NCBI RefSeq assembly: GCF_003591005.1
Contig: NZ_QYYD01000024.1
Span: forward strand, 20,007-84,006
Length of the DNA stretch: 64,000 nucleotides
Direction: 5' to 3'
DNA from: Rhodopseudomonas palustris
GTDB taxonomy: Bacteria > Pseudomonadota > Alphaproteobacteria > Rhizobiales > Xanthobacteraceae
Under the pieces are notes generated by a model. It did not search any database, was not told the DNA's origin, and saw only the letters and a list, made by a program, of their open reading frames with translations. This document shows positions 44,326 through 52,927 of the stretch, piece by piece. Positions within the stretch are counted from its first letter, which is position 1. Every line of letters begins with the position of its first letter. The position numbers and the translations under genes are program-made.

Positions 44326-45705
44326 ATGTCGGAACCTGTGATCACTAACCTCAGCGCGACCGAGCTTCGCGCGTTGCTCGACACGCGCGCGATCAGCGCC
44401 GTCGAACTACTCGACGCCGTCGTGGCGCGCCACCGCGCCACGCACGCCGCGATCAACGCGGTCGTCGCCACCGATCTCGATGCCGCTTATCAGGCGGCGG
44501 CCGCCGCCGACGCCAGGTTTGCCGGCGGCGAGCGTCTCAGTCCGATCGACGGCATTCCGGTCACGGTGAAAGACAATATCGGCGTGAAGGGCATGGTCGC
44601 GAGCTGGGGCAGCCGACTGTTCGCCGATCGCATCTGCGATCGCGACGACCTTGCGGTGGAGCGGCTTCGTCGCGCCGGCGCGGTGATCTGGTGCAAGACC
44701 AACACGCCGGAATTCGCGCTGGCCGGCACCACCGAAAACGACCTGTTCGGAGCCACCCGCAATCCGCGCGACCCGCGGCTGACGCCCGGCGGCTCGAGCG
44801 GCGGGGCCGCGGCCGCGCTCGCCGCCGGCGTCGGTCCGCTGGCACTCGCCACCGACGCCGGCGGCTCGGCCCGACGGCCGGCGGCATTCACCGCCACCGT
44901 CGGATTGCGGCCGTCGACCGGACGCATCCCGCGCGGCGGCTACTTTCCCAACACGACTCACGATCTGCAGACGCTGGCGCCGATGGCGCGCAACGTGGAC
45001 GACGCTCGCCTGCTCTATCGCGTGCTGGCCGGGCCGGATCGGCGCGACCGCGCGTCGCTGGTGCTGCCCGGCGCCGCGCGCGAGCCCGGCTCGCCGCTGC
45101 GGATCAATATGTTTCGCACGGTGAGCGACAAGCCCGTCGAAGGCGCCATCCTCGCGGCGCTCGACGATGCGGCAGCGCGACTACGCGAGCGCGGCAGCGA
45201 CGTCCGCGACGTGACGGCGCCGTTCGAGCTTGGCCGGATCGAGCGGATCTGGTCGGTGCTGATCTCGAGCTTCGCCGCCGCGTTGGTGCGCGAGCACACC
45301 GACGCCGCGTTCGGCGGCACCATCCGCAAACTGGCCGAAGCCGGCGCGACGATGACCGCGGTCGAGCTTCGCGCCGCGATGGAGGATCTTCAGCACATCC
45401 GCCGGGAGGTCGACGAGGCGTTCGCCGAGGCCGACGCCTTTCTGTGCCCGACCTCCCCGTGCTTTCCCTGGCCGGCGGACGCGCCGTTCCCCGGCGAGAT
45501 CGACGGTGAGCCGGCGACGCTGCGCGACACCGCGATTTTCCTGCCGTTCGCCAACGTCGCCGGCTTGCCGGCGATCAGCCTCCCGGCGCCGGGCGCGCGG
45601 CCGATCGGGCTGCAGTTGATCGGAAATTTCGGCGATGACGAGCATCTGCTCGACATCGCCGCGCTGCTCGAGACGGCGCTTGGCGCGCCGACGCAGGCAA
45701 ATTGA
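44326..45705 (+). CDS. Amidase (amidase signature family)
   Basis: Hydrolase of 459 aa with the Ser-cisSer-Lys triad: Lys82 in VTVKDNIG, the cis-Ser in TPGGSSGGAAAA (residues 157-158) and the nucleophile Ser181 in TDAGGSARRPA. The start ATG at 44326 follows GAGGA; the frame extends 11 codons upstream. It is divergent from the LigA-LigB operon and convergent with marR. It may release an aromatic acid from its amide before ring attack. The exact substrate is unknown. Confidence 0.9.
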   Translation: MSEPVITNLSATELRALLDTRAISAVELLDAVVARHRATHAAINAVVATDLDAAYQAAAAADARFAGGERLSPIDGIPVTVKDNIGVKGMVASWGSRLFADRICDRDDLAVERLRRAGAVIWCKTNTPEFALAGTTENDLFGATRNPRDPRLTPGGSSGGAAAALAAGVGPLALATDAGGSARRPAAFTATVGLRPSTGRIPRGGYFPNTTHDLQTLAPMARNVDDARLLYRVLAGPDRRDRASLVLPGAAREPGSPLRINMFRTVSDKPVEGAILAALDDAAARLRERGSDVRDVTAPFELGRIERIWSVLISSFAAALVREHTDAAFGGTIRKLAEAGATMTAVELRAAMEDLQHIRREVDEAFAEADAFLCPTSPCFPWPADAPFPGEIDGEPATLRDTAIFLPFANVAGLPAISLPAPGARPIGLQLIGNFGDDEHLLDIAALLETALGAPTQAN

Positions 45706-45708
45706 GGA

Positions 45709-46212
45709 TCAGCGCCGTCGGCGCGGCGGCACGAACTCGCCGGCGTCGATATTGGCGCGCATCTTGCGCAGGATGTTGCGAAGCATGTCGAACTCGTCGG
45801 CCGAGATGCCCTTCAACACGAAATCGTTGATGCCCTTCACCATCGGCAGCATGCGGTCGCCGACCTGGCGGCCGGCGCGGGTCAGGAAGATGCGGGTGCT
45901 GCGGCCGTCATTGGGATCGGGCTTGATCTTGACGAAGCCGTGCCGCTCCATGTCGCGCAGCGCCGTCACGGCAGTCGGCTGCATCATGCCGACGCGCTCG
46001 CTCAGCTCGCGCTGCGACAGTCCGTCCTCCTCCCACAGCACCCTGAGAAAAAACCACATCCCGTAGGTGACGCCGCCGCCTTCCAAAGCGAGGCATTTCT
46101 TCAACAGCGGCTTCAGACGCCGGTCGGTCATCGTGAGCATGAAGCCCACGCTTTCATCGAGTTTGTACTCGAGCTCCTGACGTGAAGCTGGGGATTTCAA
46201 GGATTTCGGCAT
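45709..46212 (-). CDS. MarR-family transcriptional regulator
   Basis: Winged-helix regulator of 167 aa. Its recognition region SQRELSERVGMMQPTAVTAL is followed by a wing with PNDGRSTRIFLTRAGRQVG, where DGRS is the typical MarR wing. The start ATG at 46212 is preferred to a TTG at 46263. It ends 3 bp from the convergent amidase. It is the only regulator in module 3, so it probably represses the oxygenase and dioxygenase operons through the TACATAGATA sites. A 14-bp inverted repeat (TTTGGTTATCCAAA, 46265-46278) lies upstream of its own start. Confidence 0.9.
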   Translation of the reverse strand: MPKSLKSPASRQELEYKLDESVGFMLTMTDRRLKPLLKKCLALEGGGVTYGMWFFLRVLWEEDGLSQRELSERVGMMQPTAVTALRDMERHGFVKIKPDPNDGRSTRIFLTRAGRQVGDRMLPMVKGINDFVLKGISADEFDMLRNILRKMRANIDAGEFVPPRRRR

Positions 46213-46766
46213 CTCGTACCGCGGAAGAAGGCGGAATTCATCTGTGCTTTGGAAGAAAGCCAAGTTTGGTTATCCAAAGGTCGTTGCTATGACTACCCTC
46301 CCGGCGCAGGCCAGTAAAGCTGCCGTGCGACTGCCGCCGGGGATACTGCTGGTCATCGGGCACTTTTCTGCGATCGGCGCTGCGCGCCCGTTCGGCCGCA
46401 CTCTCACTCACACATTTGGACCGGTAAGGACGTCGTCTACTCGGCGATCGTGCGAGACTAACTATGCCAGCCGTACGGCAAATCCAGTCGACACGTTGCA
46501 TGCCTAGTTGGTCAGGAGACGGCCCTTCGCGCAGAACGAAGTCTCGGCGCGAACTTGAACGCGAAACGGATGATGCGGATGACGCCGGCGCGGGTCATCA
46601 GCGAGACATCGGTGCCGGCTTCCCCCGGCAGTCCCTGATGCACGCGGCCACCGACGCCACACGATTGGTGGCCTTTGGCGGTCAGCCCACTCGAAGTTTT
46701 GGCCTGACTGGTTCTTAGAGCGCAAATGACGCGCTCTTAATGTGTCCGCACAGCCAGATCGTCCGT
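46213..46766. other. Intergenic region between marR and the tRNA gene
   Basis: Open frames here lack motifs and ribosome sites. The region holds the 14-bp inverted repeat at 46265-46278 and, just beyond the tRNA 3' end, a hairpin AGAGCGC/GCGCTCT (46717-46723 and 46731-46737) without a T-run. I see no supported gene. Confidence 0.5.
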
Positions 46767-46842
46767 TGGTGGGCCCGGCAGGACTCGAACCTGCAACCAG
46801 ACCGTTATGAGCGGCCGGCTCTAACCATTGAGCTACAGGCCC
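46767..46842 (-). tRNA. tRNA with CAT anticodon, probably tRNA-Ile2
   Basis: A 76-nt cloverleaf on the minus strand. Acceptor GGGCCTG pairs with CGGGCCC, the D-arm is GCTC/GAGC, the anticodon stem GGCCG/CGGTC encloses loop CTCATAA, and the T-arm is GCAGG/CCTGC with loop TTCGAGT. The CCA end is encoded. Anticodon CAT fits elongator Met or Ile2 (lysidine-modified). The GGTTAGAGC and TGGT variable-loop pattern resembles bacterial Ile2 more, so I favour Ile2. Confidence 0.88.
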
Positions 46843-47040
46843 CGCCGGGCGCCGCAGCGCGGCGGACGGTGCGGGGACGGCATACAATGACGAACTCGGT
46901 ACGGCAATCTCTGGTTGGCCGGACGGGGTTGCGGCCGGGGGGCGCGATCAGCGGAATCCCAGGCCCTCCAATCCCCCCAGAACGATGTCGCAGCCGTCAC
47001 GAAGATCGCGCTTCGCGAAGAACGGCGACGCCGCTCTGTT

Positions 47041-47188
47041 CACCCTCCCCTGGAGGGGGAGAGTCGGCGTCCAGCCCGCATAGCGGGATGGGCGACGGGG
47101 TGAGGTGAGCCGCAAGCACGGCGGATGAACTCTTCGCCACCCCGCCCGACTCGCTGCGCCAGCGCCCCTCCCTCTTCAGTGGAGGGTG
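47041..47188. repeat. Imperfect inverted repeat, intergenic palindromic element
   Basis: CACCCTCCCCTGGAGGGGGA at 47041-47060 and a right arm ending CAGTGGAGGGTG at 47188 pair at about 18 of 21 positions. The GC-rich core between them has internal symmetry. This is a dispersed element type, and no gene is visible between the tRNA and the next coding region. Confidence 0.6.
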
Positions 47189-47290
47189 ATCCTTTCCCTG
47201 CGCGCAGGTGATCTTGTCAGCCCCAGCAAGAATGCGACGGCTGGCCTGGAGTCGGAGGGCAACGCAAGTTCCGGTGCAAGTGCCCGTTGT

Positions 47291-48448
47291 TTACTTGCTG
47301 ATCAACGTCACTTTGCCCTCGTCGATTTTCACCAGGTGAGTGACGGCGGGGCTCTGGCCGCTCTCCTTGCCGGCGGGGCCGACTTTTTCAAATTTGATGT
47401 TGCCGGTGAGGCCCGCATAGCTGATCTCCCACAGCGCGGCGCGGATCTTTTCGGAATCGGCGGCGCCGGCTTTTTCGATCGCCAGCGCCAGCACCCGCAC
47501 GGCGTCGTAGCCGCGCGCGCCTTCGGGCATGCCGCCGGGCGGCAGGCCGGCCTTGGTCCAATCGGCGATGAACACCTTGGCAGCTTCCGGGTCCGGCGCG
47601 GTCTCCGGGAACCACGGTGCGAACATCGCATCATGGTAGGAATCATTGGCTGCGGTGCCGGCCTGCGCGATCAGCTGATCCGGCAGCGTGCCGCCGGTGG
47701 TAACGATGCGGCGCTTCAGGCCGAGCGACTGCGCCTGCTTCATCAGCAGCGTCATCTGCTCGACGCCGGTGGTGATGAACAGCGTGTCGCTGTCGGTGCT
47801 CTTGAGGTTGGACAATTGCGCCGACAGGTCCTGAGCGGCCGCGTCCATCGTCAGCGACTTGTTCACCGTCAGGCCCTTGTCCTTCAGCATCTTGCCGAAC
47901 TCGGCGGCGGCGCCGAGGCCCCAATCGTTGTTGACGGTGAGGAAGTCGGCTTTCTTGATGCCGAGCGGCTCGACAAAGCGCGCGAAGCTCTTGGCTTCGG
48001 TACCGTTGGTCGGGCTGATGCGGAACACGTAAGGGTTGCCCAGCGTGGTGATCTTGTCGGCGCTCGAGGTCTCGACCACCATCGGCACCTGATATTCGAG
48101 CAGCTTCGGCATCACCGCCAGCGTGTAAGTCGAGCTCCAGGCGCCGACCAGCGCCGGCACCTTGTCACGGGTGATCAGCTTCTCGGCGACGGCGGCGGCC
48201 TCGGTCGGGTTGCTCTTGTTGTCCTCGATGATCAGTTCGAGCTTCTTGCCGAGAATGCCGCCCTTGGCATTGATCTGCTCGGCGGCAATTTTGGTGCCCG
48301 CCGTCACCATGTTGCCGGCCGCCGCGACCACGCCGGTGAGCGGCTGATTGACGCCGATCTTGATGGTCTCCTGCGCGGCAGCGGGGCCGCTGACGGCAAC
48401 GACAACGGCGGCACACGCCATCCACGAACGCGACGAGCTCATCTTCAT
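47291..48448 (-). CDS. Liv-type ABC transporter substrate-binding protein (orphan)
   Basis: Secreted binding protein of 385 aa. Its signal peptide (MACAAVVVAVSGPAAA) precedes QETIKIGVNQPLTGVVAAAG. The start ATG at 48448 has GGGAGA upstream. No permease or ATPase gene adjoins it, so it must share a Liv channel encoded elsewhere, perhaps one of the three in this window. It is divergent from an SDR gene, and two CCTA/TAGG palindromes lie between. Confidence 0.9.
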   Translation of the reverse strand: MKMSSSRSWMACAAVVVAVSGPAAAQETIKIGVNQPLTGVVAAAGNMVTAGTKIAAEQINAKGGILGKKLELIIEDNKSNPTEAAAVAEKLITRDKVPALVGAWSSTYTLAVMPKLLEYQVPMVVETSSADKITTLGNPYVFRISPTNGTEAKSFARFVEPLGIKKADFLTVNNDWGLGAAAEFGKMLKDKGLTVNKSLTMDAAAQDLSAQLSNLKSTDSDTLFITTGVEQMTLLMKQAQSLGLKRRIVTTGGTLPDQLIAQAGTAANDSYHDAMFAPWFPETAPDPEAAKVFIADWTKAGLPPGGMPEGARGYDAVRVLALAIEKAGAADSEKIRAALWEISYAGLTGNIKFEKVGPAGKESGQSPAVTHLVKIDEGKVTLISK

Positions 48449-48512
48449 CTTCTCCCTGACCGACCGGTTGACGCCTCGCAAAGCGGAGCCACGCCGCAGT
48501 TTGCTCTAATAG

Positions 48513-48629
48513 CCTAACTTTAGGATGTTTGCAGTCAACGGGCCCGGACGGCGATAATTCCGGCAGGCTTTGCCTAACTTCGGCGCAGCCGCGGCGTTGC
48601 CGCACTTGAGGCTATTGTGCTATTTATAG
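48513..48629. promoter_or_regulatory. Pair of short palindromes in a divergent promoter region
   Basis: CCTAACTTTAGG (48513-48524) and CTATTTATAG (48620-48629, followed by G) are both palindromes with related CTA/TAG ends. They flank the region between the binding-protein and SDR start codons and may be sites for one unidentified regulator. Evidence is limited to symmetry and position. Confidence 0.3.
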
Positions 48630-48724
48630 GACGTATTAGGGCGGCGCGAGTTCGGACTGTCTCAGCGCCCGCGAAGCGTCGCGGCGCCGTCCGGCCCGCA
48701 CGCAAACCACGAGGAGACGCACGA

Positions 48725-49480
48725 ATGGATCTCGACGGCAGCGTGGCGATCGTCACGGGCGGCGCGATGGGGATCGGATTCGCCGCCTGCGAGGCCCTCG
48801 CCGCGCAGGGCGCCGCGGTTCTTGTGGCCGACAAGGCCGGCGCAGCGGCCGCGGCCGAGCGGCTGCGCAGCCAGGGCTATCGCACCGCCCATACCGACAC
48901 CGATGTGGCCAGCGAAGCCGACACCGCCGCGATGGCGGAAGCCGCGCTGCGCGCCTTCGGCCGTATCGACATCCTCCTGAACAACGCCGCGATCTATTCG
49001 ACGCTGACCTTGAAACCTTTCGAGCAACTCACCGTCGCCGAGTGGCGGACCATTCTCGACGTCAACGTCATCGGCCAGTTCCTGTGCTGCAAAGCGGTGG
49101 TGCCGCACTTCAAGACGCAGCAGGCCGGCCGCATCATCAACATTTCATCGGGCGTCGCCTTCAAGGGCAATCCCGGCATGCTGCACTACGTCGCCACCAA
49201 GGGCGCGATCGTGTCGATGACCCGGACGCTCGCCACCGAACTCGGCGACCATGGCATCACCGTCAACAGCGTCGCGCCCGGCTTCACGCTCAGCGACGGC
49301 GTGCACAAGAACCCGGAGCTGGTCGGGGCAGTCGCGCCGTTTTCGGTGCGAGGCCGCGCTCTGAAGCGCGACATGGTGCCGACCGATCTGGGCGGCGCGA
49401 TCTGTTTCTTCGCCGGTCCGCACGCCGCGTTCATCACCGGCCAGACGCTGGTGGTCGACGGCGGCGCTTACTATCACTGA
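48725..49480 (+). CDS. SDR-family NAD(P)-dependent oxidoreductase
   Basis: Classical short-chain dehydrogenase of 251 aa. It has TGGAMGIGFAACEAL, NNAAIYSTLTL, catalytic Ser in INISSGVAF, YVATKGAI with Tyr and Lys, and a C-terminal ITGQTLVVDGGAYYH. The start ATG at 48725 follows GAGGAG. It shares a promoter region with the divergent orphan binding protein and precedes a Rieske oxygenase gene. It probably oxidises a diol or alcohol intermediate in that small cluster. Confidence 0.9.
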   Translation: MDLDGSVAIVTGGAMGIGFAACEALAAQGAAVLVADKAGAAAAAERLRSQGYRTAHTDTDVASEADTAAMAEAALRAFGRIDILLNNAAIYSTLTLKPFEQLTVAEWRTILDVNVIGQFLCCKAVVPHFKTQQAGRIINISSGVAFKGNPGMLHYVATKGAIVSMTRTLATELGDHGITVNSVAPGFTLSDGVHKNPELVGAVAPFSVRGRALKRDMVPTDLGGAICFFAGPHAAFITGQTLVVDGGAYYH

Positions 49481-49554
49481 CGGACATTTGGGCATCCTCA
49501 CCTCAGAGCCTCACCGGAATGTACGACTTTGACTTTGGCACCTTCCTTGCGACA

Positions 49555-49644
49555 CGTCATGCCCGGCCTTGTGCCGGGCATCCACGCCTTCGTGAAGGAA
49601 ATGCAGCAGAGGCGTGGATGGCCGGGACAAGCCCGGCCATGACG
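49555..49644. repeat. 90-bp palindromic intergenic repeat
   Basis: The unit begins CGTCATGCCCGGCCTTG and ends CCCGGCCATGACG. It is the reverse complement in layout of the copy at 51279-51368 and related to the partial copy at 1-67. It lies between the SDR and Rieske oxygenase genes and could form a hairpin in their transcript. Confidence 0.85.
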
Positions 49645-49720
49645 ATACCCAAAGCAAACTAGGCAGCGAAGCAGCGGCTCGAATTCAGCAAGTCTCATGT
49701 CAGACGGTTAGGAGGCGGCA

Positions 49721-50812
49721 ATGGCTTACATCAAAGAGGCGTGGTACCCAGTGGTCTGGGCCGATCGCGTCGGCCGCGAGCTGACGCGCCACACCGTGCT
49801 GGAAGAGCCGATCGTGATCTATCGGCTGCAGGACGGCGGCATTGCCGCGCTGCAGGACGCCTGCCCGCATCGCCTCGCGCCGCTGTCGCTCGGCCGCCTC
49901 AAGGGCGACGACATCGAATGCGGCTATCACGGCATGACGTTCGACTGCAGCGGCAAATGCGTACTGATCCCGGGGCAGGACATCATCCCGGGCCGCGCGC
50001 TGGTGCGCGCGTTTCCGGTGCAGGTGAAGTACGGGCTGGTCTGGCTGTATATGGGCGATCCCGCCAACGCCGATCCGGGCAAGATCTTCCATATCGAGCA
50101 ATACGACGACCCGTCCTGGCACGCGGTGCAGGGCGACACCCTGCGGATCGAGTGCAACTATCTCAGCCTGTGCGACAATCTGCTCGATCCGGCGCATGTC
50201 ACCTTCGTCCACGCCACCACGCTCGGCACTCCGGCCGGCGCCAGTGTGCCGGTCAACAACGAGTATCACGGCAACGAGATCTGCGTCTGGCGCTGGATCC
50301 GCAATGCGGCGCCGATCGGCGTGTTCGCCAAATTCGGCGGCCTCACCGGCATGGTCGATCGCTGGCACTACTACACGTACAGTACGCCCAGCTACTTCAA
50401 GATCGACATGGGCTCGTGCCCGACCGGCAGCATTCCGGACATGGAGCGCCGCGCCGAGGGCACACAGATGTTCACCTGCCACGTGCTGACGCCGGTCGAC
50501 GAGCGCACCGTGCTGCAGCACTGGTTCCACGTTCGCAACTTCCGCACCAACGAATTCGAGATGGACGCCGACCTCAGCGCCAGCCTCGACATGGCGTTCC
50601 GCGAGGACAAGGTGATCCTCGAGCGCATCCAGCTCGAGGAAGAGCGCGCGCCGGACTTCAAGCGCATCATTCTCGGCATCGACGCAGCGCCGATGCGGAT
50701 GCGGCGCATGGTCGACAAGCTGATCGAAGCCGAGGCCGCGGCACGTTCGTCGAGAACGACCACCAACGGCAAGTCCGCGAAAGTCTCGGCGGCCACCGAG
50801 ATCCACGGATGA
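49721..50812 (+). CDS. Rieske non-heme iron oxygenase (VanA-like, orphan)
   Basis: Oxygenase of 363 aa. The Rieske ligands are C48/H50 (CPHRLAPLSLG) and C67/H70 (CGYHG). The mononuclear iron motif is CDNLLDPAHVTFVH. The start at 49721 follows AGGAGG. It is clearly related to, but not the same as, the module 3 enzyme. No reductase gene adjoins it, so it may borrow the reductase at 39115-40137 or another. Its C-terminal tail is Ala/Ser/Thr-rich. It probably acts on an aromatic acid or methoxy-arene. Confidence 0.92.
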   Translation: MAYIKEAWYPVVWADRVGRELTRHTVLEEPIVIYRLQDGGIAALQDACPHRLAPLSLGRLKGDDIECGYHGMTFDCSGKCVLIPGQDIIPGRALVRAFPVQVKYGLVWLYMGDPANADPGKIFHIEQYDDPSWHAVQGDTLRIECNYLSLCDNLLDPAHVTFVHATTLGTPAGASVPVNNEYHGNEICVWRWIRNAAPIGVFAKFGGLTGMVDRWHYYTYSTPSYFKIDMGSCPTGSIPDMERRAEGTQMFTCHVLTPVDERTVLQHWFHVRNFRTNEFEMDADLSASLDMAFREDKVILERIQLEEERAPDFKRIILGIDAAPMRMRRMVDKLIEAEAAARSSRTTTNGKSAKVSAATEIHG

Positions 50813-50948
50813 TCGAAACTGGTGCACGCTGCGAACATTTTATGCGCCGCCTGCTGCAAAGCGACCTTGCCCCAGGCAGGCGCGCTCGTAGGATCAACGC
50901 ACGGGGGACATTCCGTTGGCGGATCCCCACAGTCGCAGGAGCTCGCTG

Positions 50949-51149
50949 ATGAATCTCGCTGACGCGCGTCCCGTCGTACTTGACATCGCCGCTTCCGCCG
51001 CCTCCGGACTGCCGGTGTATTATCCGGCTCCCGAAGCCCATGACGACGCACCGGCTCGATGGTCGCAGCCGCAACAGACGCAACGGCCCAGCCTGTTCGG
51101 CCGCTGCCAGGCGCTGCTGCAAGCGCAGTTCAGCAGCGCGCGACGCTGA
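50949..51149 (+). CDS. Small hypothetical protein
   Basis: Open frame of 66 aa beginning MNLADARPVVLDIAASAASG with an AGGAG ribosome site 8 bp before the ATG. I recognise no domain. The sequence is Ala/Gln/Pro-rich and has no membrane segment. It lies between the orphan Rieske oxygenase and a palindromic repeat. The only support is the ribosome site and an uninterrupted frame. Confidence 0.4.
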   Translation: MNLADARPVVLDIAASAASGLPVYYPAPEAHDDAPARWSQPQQTQRPSLFGRCQALLQAQFSSARR

Positions 51150-51278
51150 AGTAGTTCATCGATTGGTGGGCGCTTTCGCCCTGCCCACATGTGTTGATCC
51201 TCATCCCGAGAGCCTGACTCAAAACTAAAGCCAAACTCTCGGCCACATTGTGCAGTCGGTTCGTTTGCTCACAAACTC

Positions 51279-51368
51279 CGTCATGGCCGGGCTTGTCCCG
51301 GCCATCCACGCCTTTTCTGCATGTCCTTCAGCAAGGCGTGGATGCCCGGCACAAGGCCGGGCATGACG
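51279..51368. repeat. 90-bp palindromic intergenic repeat
   Basis: Begins CGTCATGGCCGGGCTTG and ends GGCCGGGCATGACG, inverted relative to 49555-49644. Sequence up to about 51520 contains further degenerate repeat-like elements (GAGACGGCGCTTCGCGCCTC) that resemble those at 97-120. No gene is visible between here and 51611. Confidence 0.85.
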
Positions 51369-51611
51369 CGTGGATAGGAAGGTGCCTGATTTAAGGGGCA
51401 CATTTTCGGCCACGCTCTGAGAGCCCGGCGGAGCCGGGCGTCTCGAAGGATGGGGCCACGATCCCTTCCGGCCGATGATTCGAGACGGCGCTTCGCGCCT
51501 CTCACTATGAGGTCGAGCTTGGGGCAAGCCTCCCGACAGCTGGCCCGATTCCATTTTCAAGCCGCGTTATTCTAACCGCCTCGCGTGGGCTCAACGCCCA
51601 AGCGCAGTTGA

Positions 51612-52379
51612 TCAGCCTGCCTTGGCCAGCTTGCGCACCACCTTGCGCGGCTTCGGCACCAGATCGCGGCGCAGCGCGAAACAATTGCGCTGATAGTGGA
51701 ACTCGGCGACATAGATCGCCACATTGGCGCCGTCGACCAACACCAGCCGGCAGTCGGCGGTCGGCTCGCCGAGCCCGACGCGGAGCAGTTCCGCCGTTTC
51801 CCAATCCGCCACCCCGATCGTCACCGTCTGCAGCGCGTGGGCGACGTCGATATCGGCCATCTCCATGATGCGCGGCAGCGCCGGCTTGCGATTGAAGGTG
51901 CGGCGATCGCGCTGGTAGATGTCACGCGCCAGCCGCAGATTGGCGACCGCGAACGGCTCGCCGCGGCTGAACTGCACGCTGCGCAGCTGCACATAATCGG
52001 GCGCCAACACGCCCTCGCCGTCCCGCAGCGGCGGCGCCGCGGCGTGCTCGTCGATATGAACAACCTTGATGACGTTGTCGCGCACCGACTCGATCACCGA
52101 TTCCAGATCGTTGGCGAGATTGAACCAGTGCTTCTCCTTGGGCCGCCCCGACACGAACGTGCCCTTGCCGCGGATCGACTCGACCAGCCCGTCGTCGCGC
52201 AGCAGATCCAGCGCCTGCCGCACCGTGATCCGCGCCACCTTAAACTCCGCCTCGAGCTCCTCGATCGTCGAGATCTTGTCGCCCTCGCCCCAATGCCCAC
52301 TCTCGATCCGCTGCCGCATCACCGAGGCGACCTGCAAATACAGCGGCACGCGATTACGATCTCGATCTGGGTTTCGCAT
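51612..52379 (-). CDS. GntR-family (HutC/UTRA type) transcriptional regulator
   Basis: Regulator of 255 aa. Its winged helix (PLYLQVASVMRQRIESGHWG, then VARITVRQALDLLRDDGLVE and GKGTFVSG) is followed by a UTRA ligand domain ending in VYVAEFHYQ-like sequence (here IYVAEFHYQRNCFALRRDL). The C-terminal tail is basic. Upstream, a GTCT-N7-AGAC palindrome is a likely autoregulatory site. It probably controls neighbouring oxygenase or transporter genes; the target set is unknown. Confidence 0.9.
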   Translation of the reverse strand: MRNPDRDRNRVPLYLQVASVMRQRIESGHWGEGDKISTIEELEAEFKVARITVRQALDLLRDDGLVESIRGKGTFVSGRPKEKHWFNLANDLESVIESVRDNVIKVVHIDEHAAAPPLRDGEGVLAPDYVQLRSVQFSRGEPFAVANLRLARDIYQRDRRTFNRKPALPRIMEMADIDVAHALQTVTIGVADWETAELLRVGLGEPTADCRLVLVDGANVAIYVAEFHYQRNCFALRRDLVPKPRKVVRKLAKAG

Positions 52380-52396
52380 GGGGATGGTTCTCGTAA

Positions 52397-52834
52397 ATGT
52401 CTCGACACAGCGCGCGTGAATATACCGGCTTCGCAGCCGGCAAACATTCTAAAGTCTTTATAATAGACTTAAGTTATGACCGCGTGCCTGAACGCCTCGC
52501 AGGGGGATCGCTTACAACCGACATCGAGCGCTGCATTGCAAAGATTGCGCTTGGCGAGGCCATTAGAGTAGTTGACGAAAGCATACGCGATCCAATACTC
52601 GCGGAATTCATATTGAATGGACGGGGAGACAGCTCAGATTTTCTCGGAGCATCAGAAGCTCACGATATCACAAATGACATGCATCGTATAGCTTACCATA
52701 TAGTAAGCCGGCCGGGCAGTGACCCGGTCGGACTTTTGACTACGGTCGAGCTATTTGCATTCCTACCTTCCCCATCATACAAGGTACTAATTAGACCCAA
52801 TACACTTACATCAACTACGAACCAGAATCATTGA
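52397..52834 (+). CDS. Hypothetical protein in AT-rich, foreign-looking DNA
   Basis: Open frame of 145 aa with protein-like sequence (DIERCIAKIALGEAIRVVDE, HRIAYHIVSRPGSDPVGLLT) and codon use unlike its neighbours, favouring ATA, AGA, CTA and ACA. This is the most AT-rich stretch of the window. The ATG at 52397 is used here; a GTG at 52484 would place the GntR palindrome upstream of the gene and may be the real start. I recognise no family. It could be a recently acquired gene or a fragment. Confidence 0.4.
   Translation: MSRHSAREYTGFAAGKHSKVFIIDLSYDRVPERLAGGSLTTDIERCIAKIALGEAIRVVDESIRDPILAEFILNGRGDSSDFLGASEAHDITNDMHRIAYHIVSRPGSDPVGLLTTVELFAFLPSPSYKVLIRPNTLTSTTNQNH
52452..52470. promoter_or_regulatory. 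Palindromic operator candidate for the HutC-type regulator
   Basis: AAGTCT (52452-52457) and AGACTT (52465-52470) are perfect inverted arms around TTATAAT. The GTCT/AGAC core resembles the GTxTAxxTAxAC type sites recorded for HutC-subfamily GntR proteins. It is 73 bp upstream of the GntR start. Confidence 0.5.
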
Positions 52835-52927
52835 ATACTTGTATCCGACGCAAATGCAGAATCACTAACCGCCTTAGGAACCTAGGTCGTAGATTAATGT
52901 CTTAACTTGAGCTGCAGCATCTCGCGG

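Noticed and set aside
46265..46278. TTTGGTTATCCAAA as a confirmed MarR operator
   Set aside because: The arms are only 5 bp and the sequence is unlike the TACATAGATA motif shared by the other two sites.
46244..46507. Divergent 87-aa frames between marR and the tRNA
   Set aside because: Two frames occupy the same DNA on opposite strands with no motif and no ribosome site.
46767..46842. tRNA gene as the attachment site of a genomic island
   Set aside because: I found no second copy of the tRNA 3' end and no integrase gene in the window.
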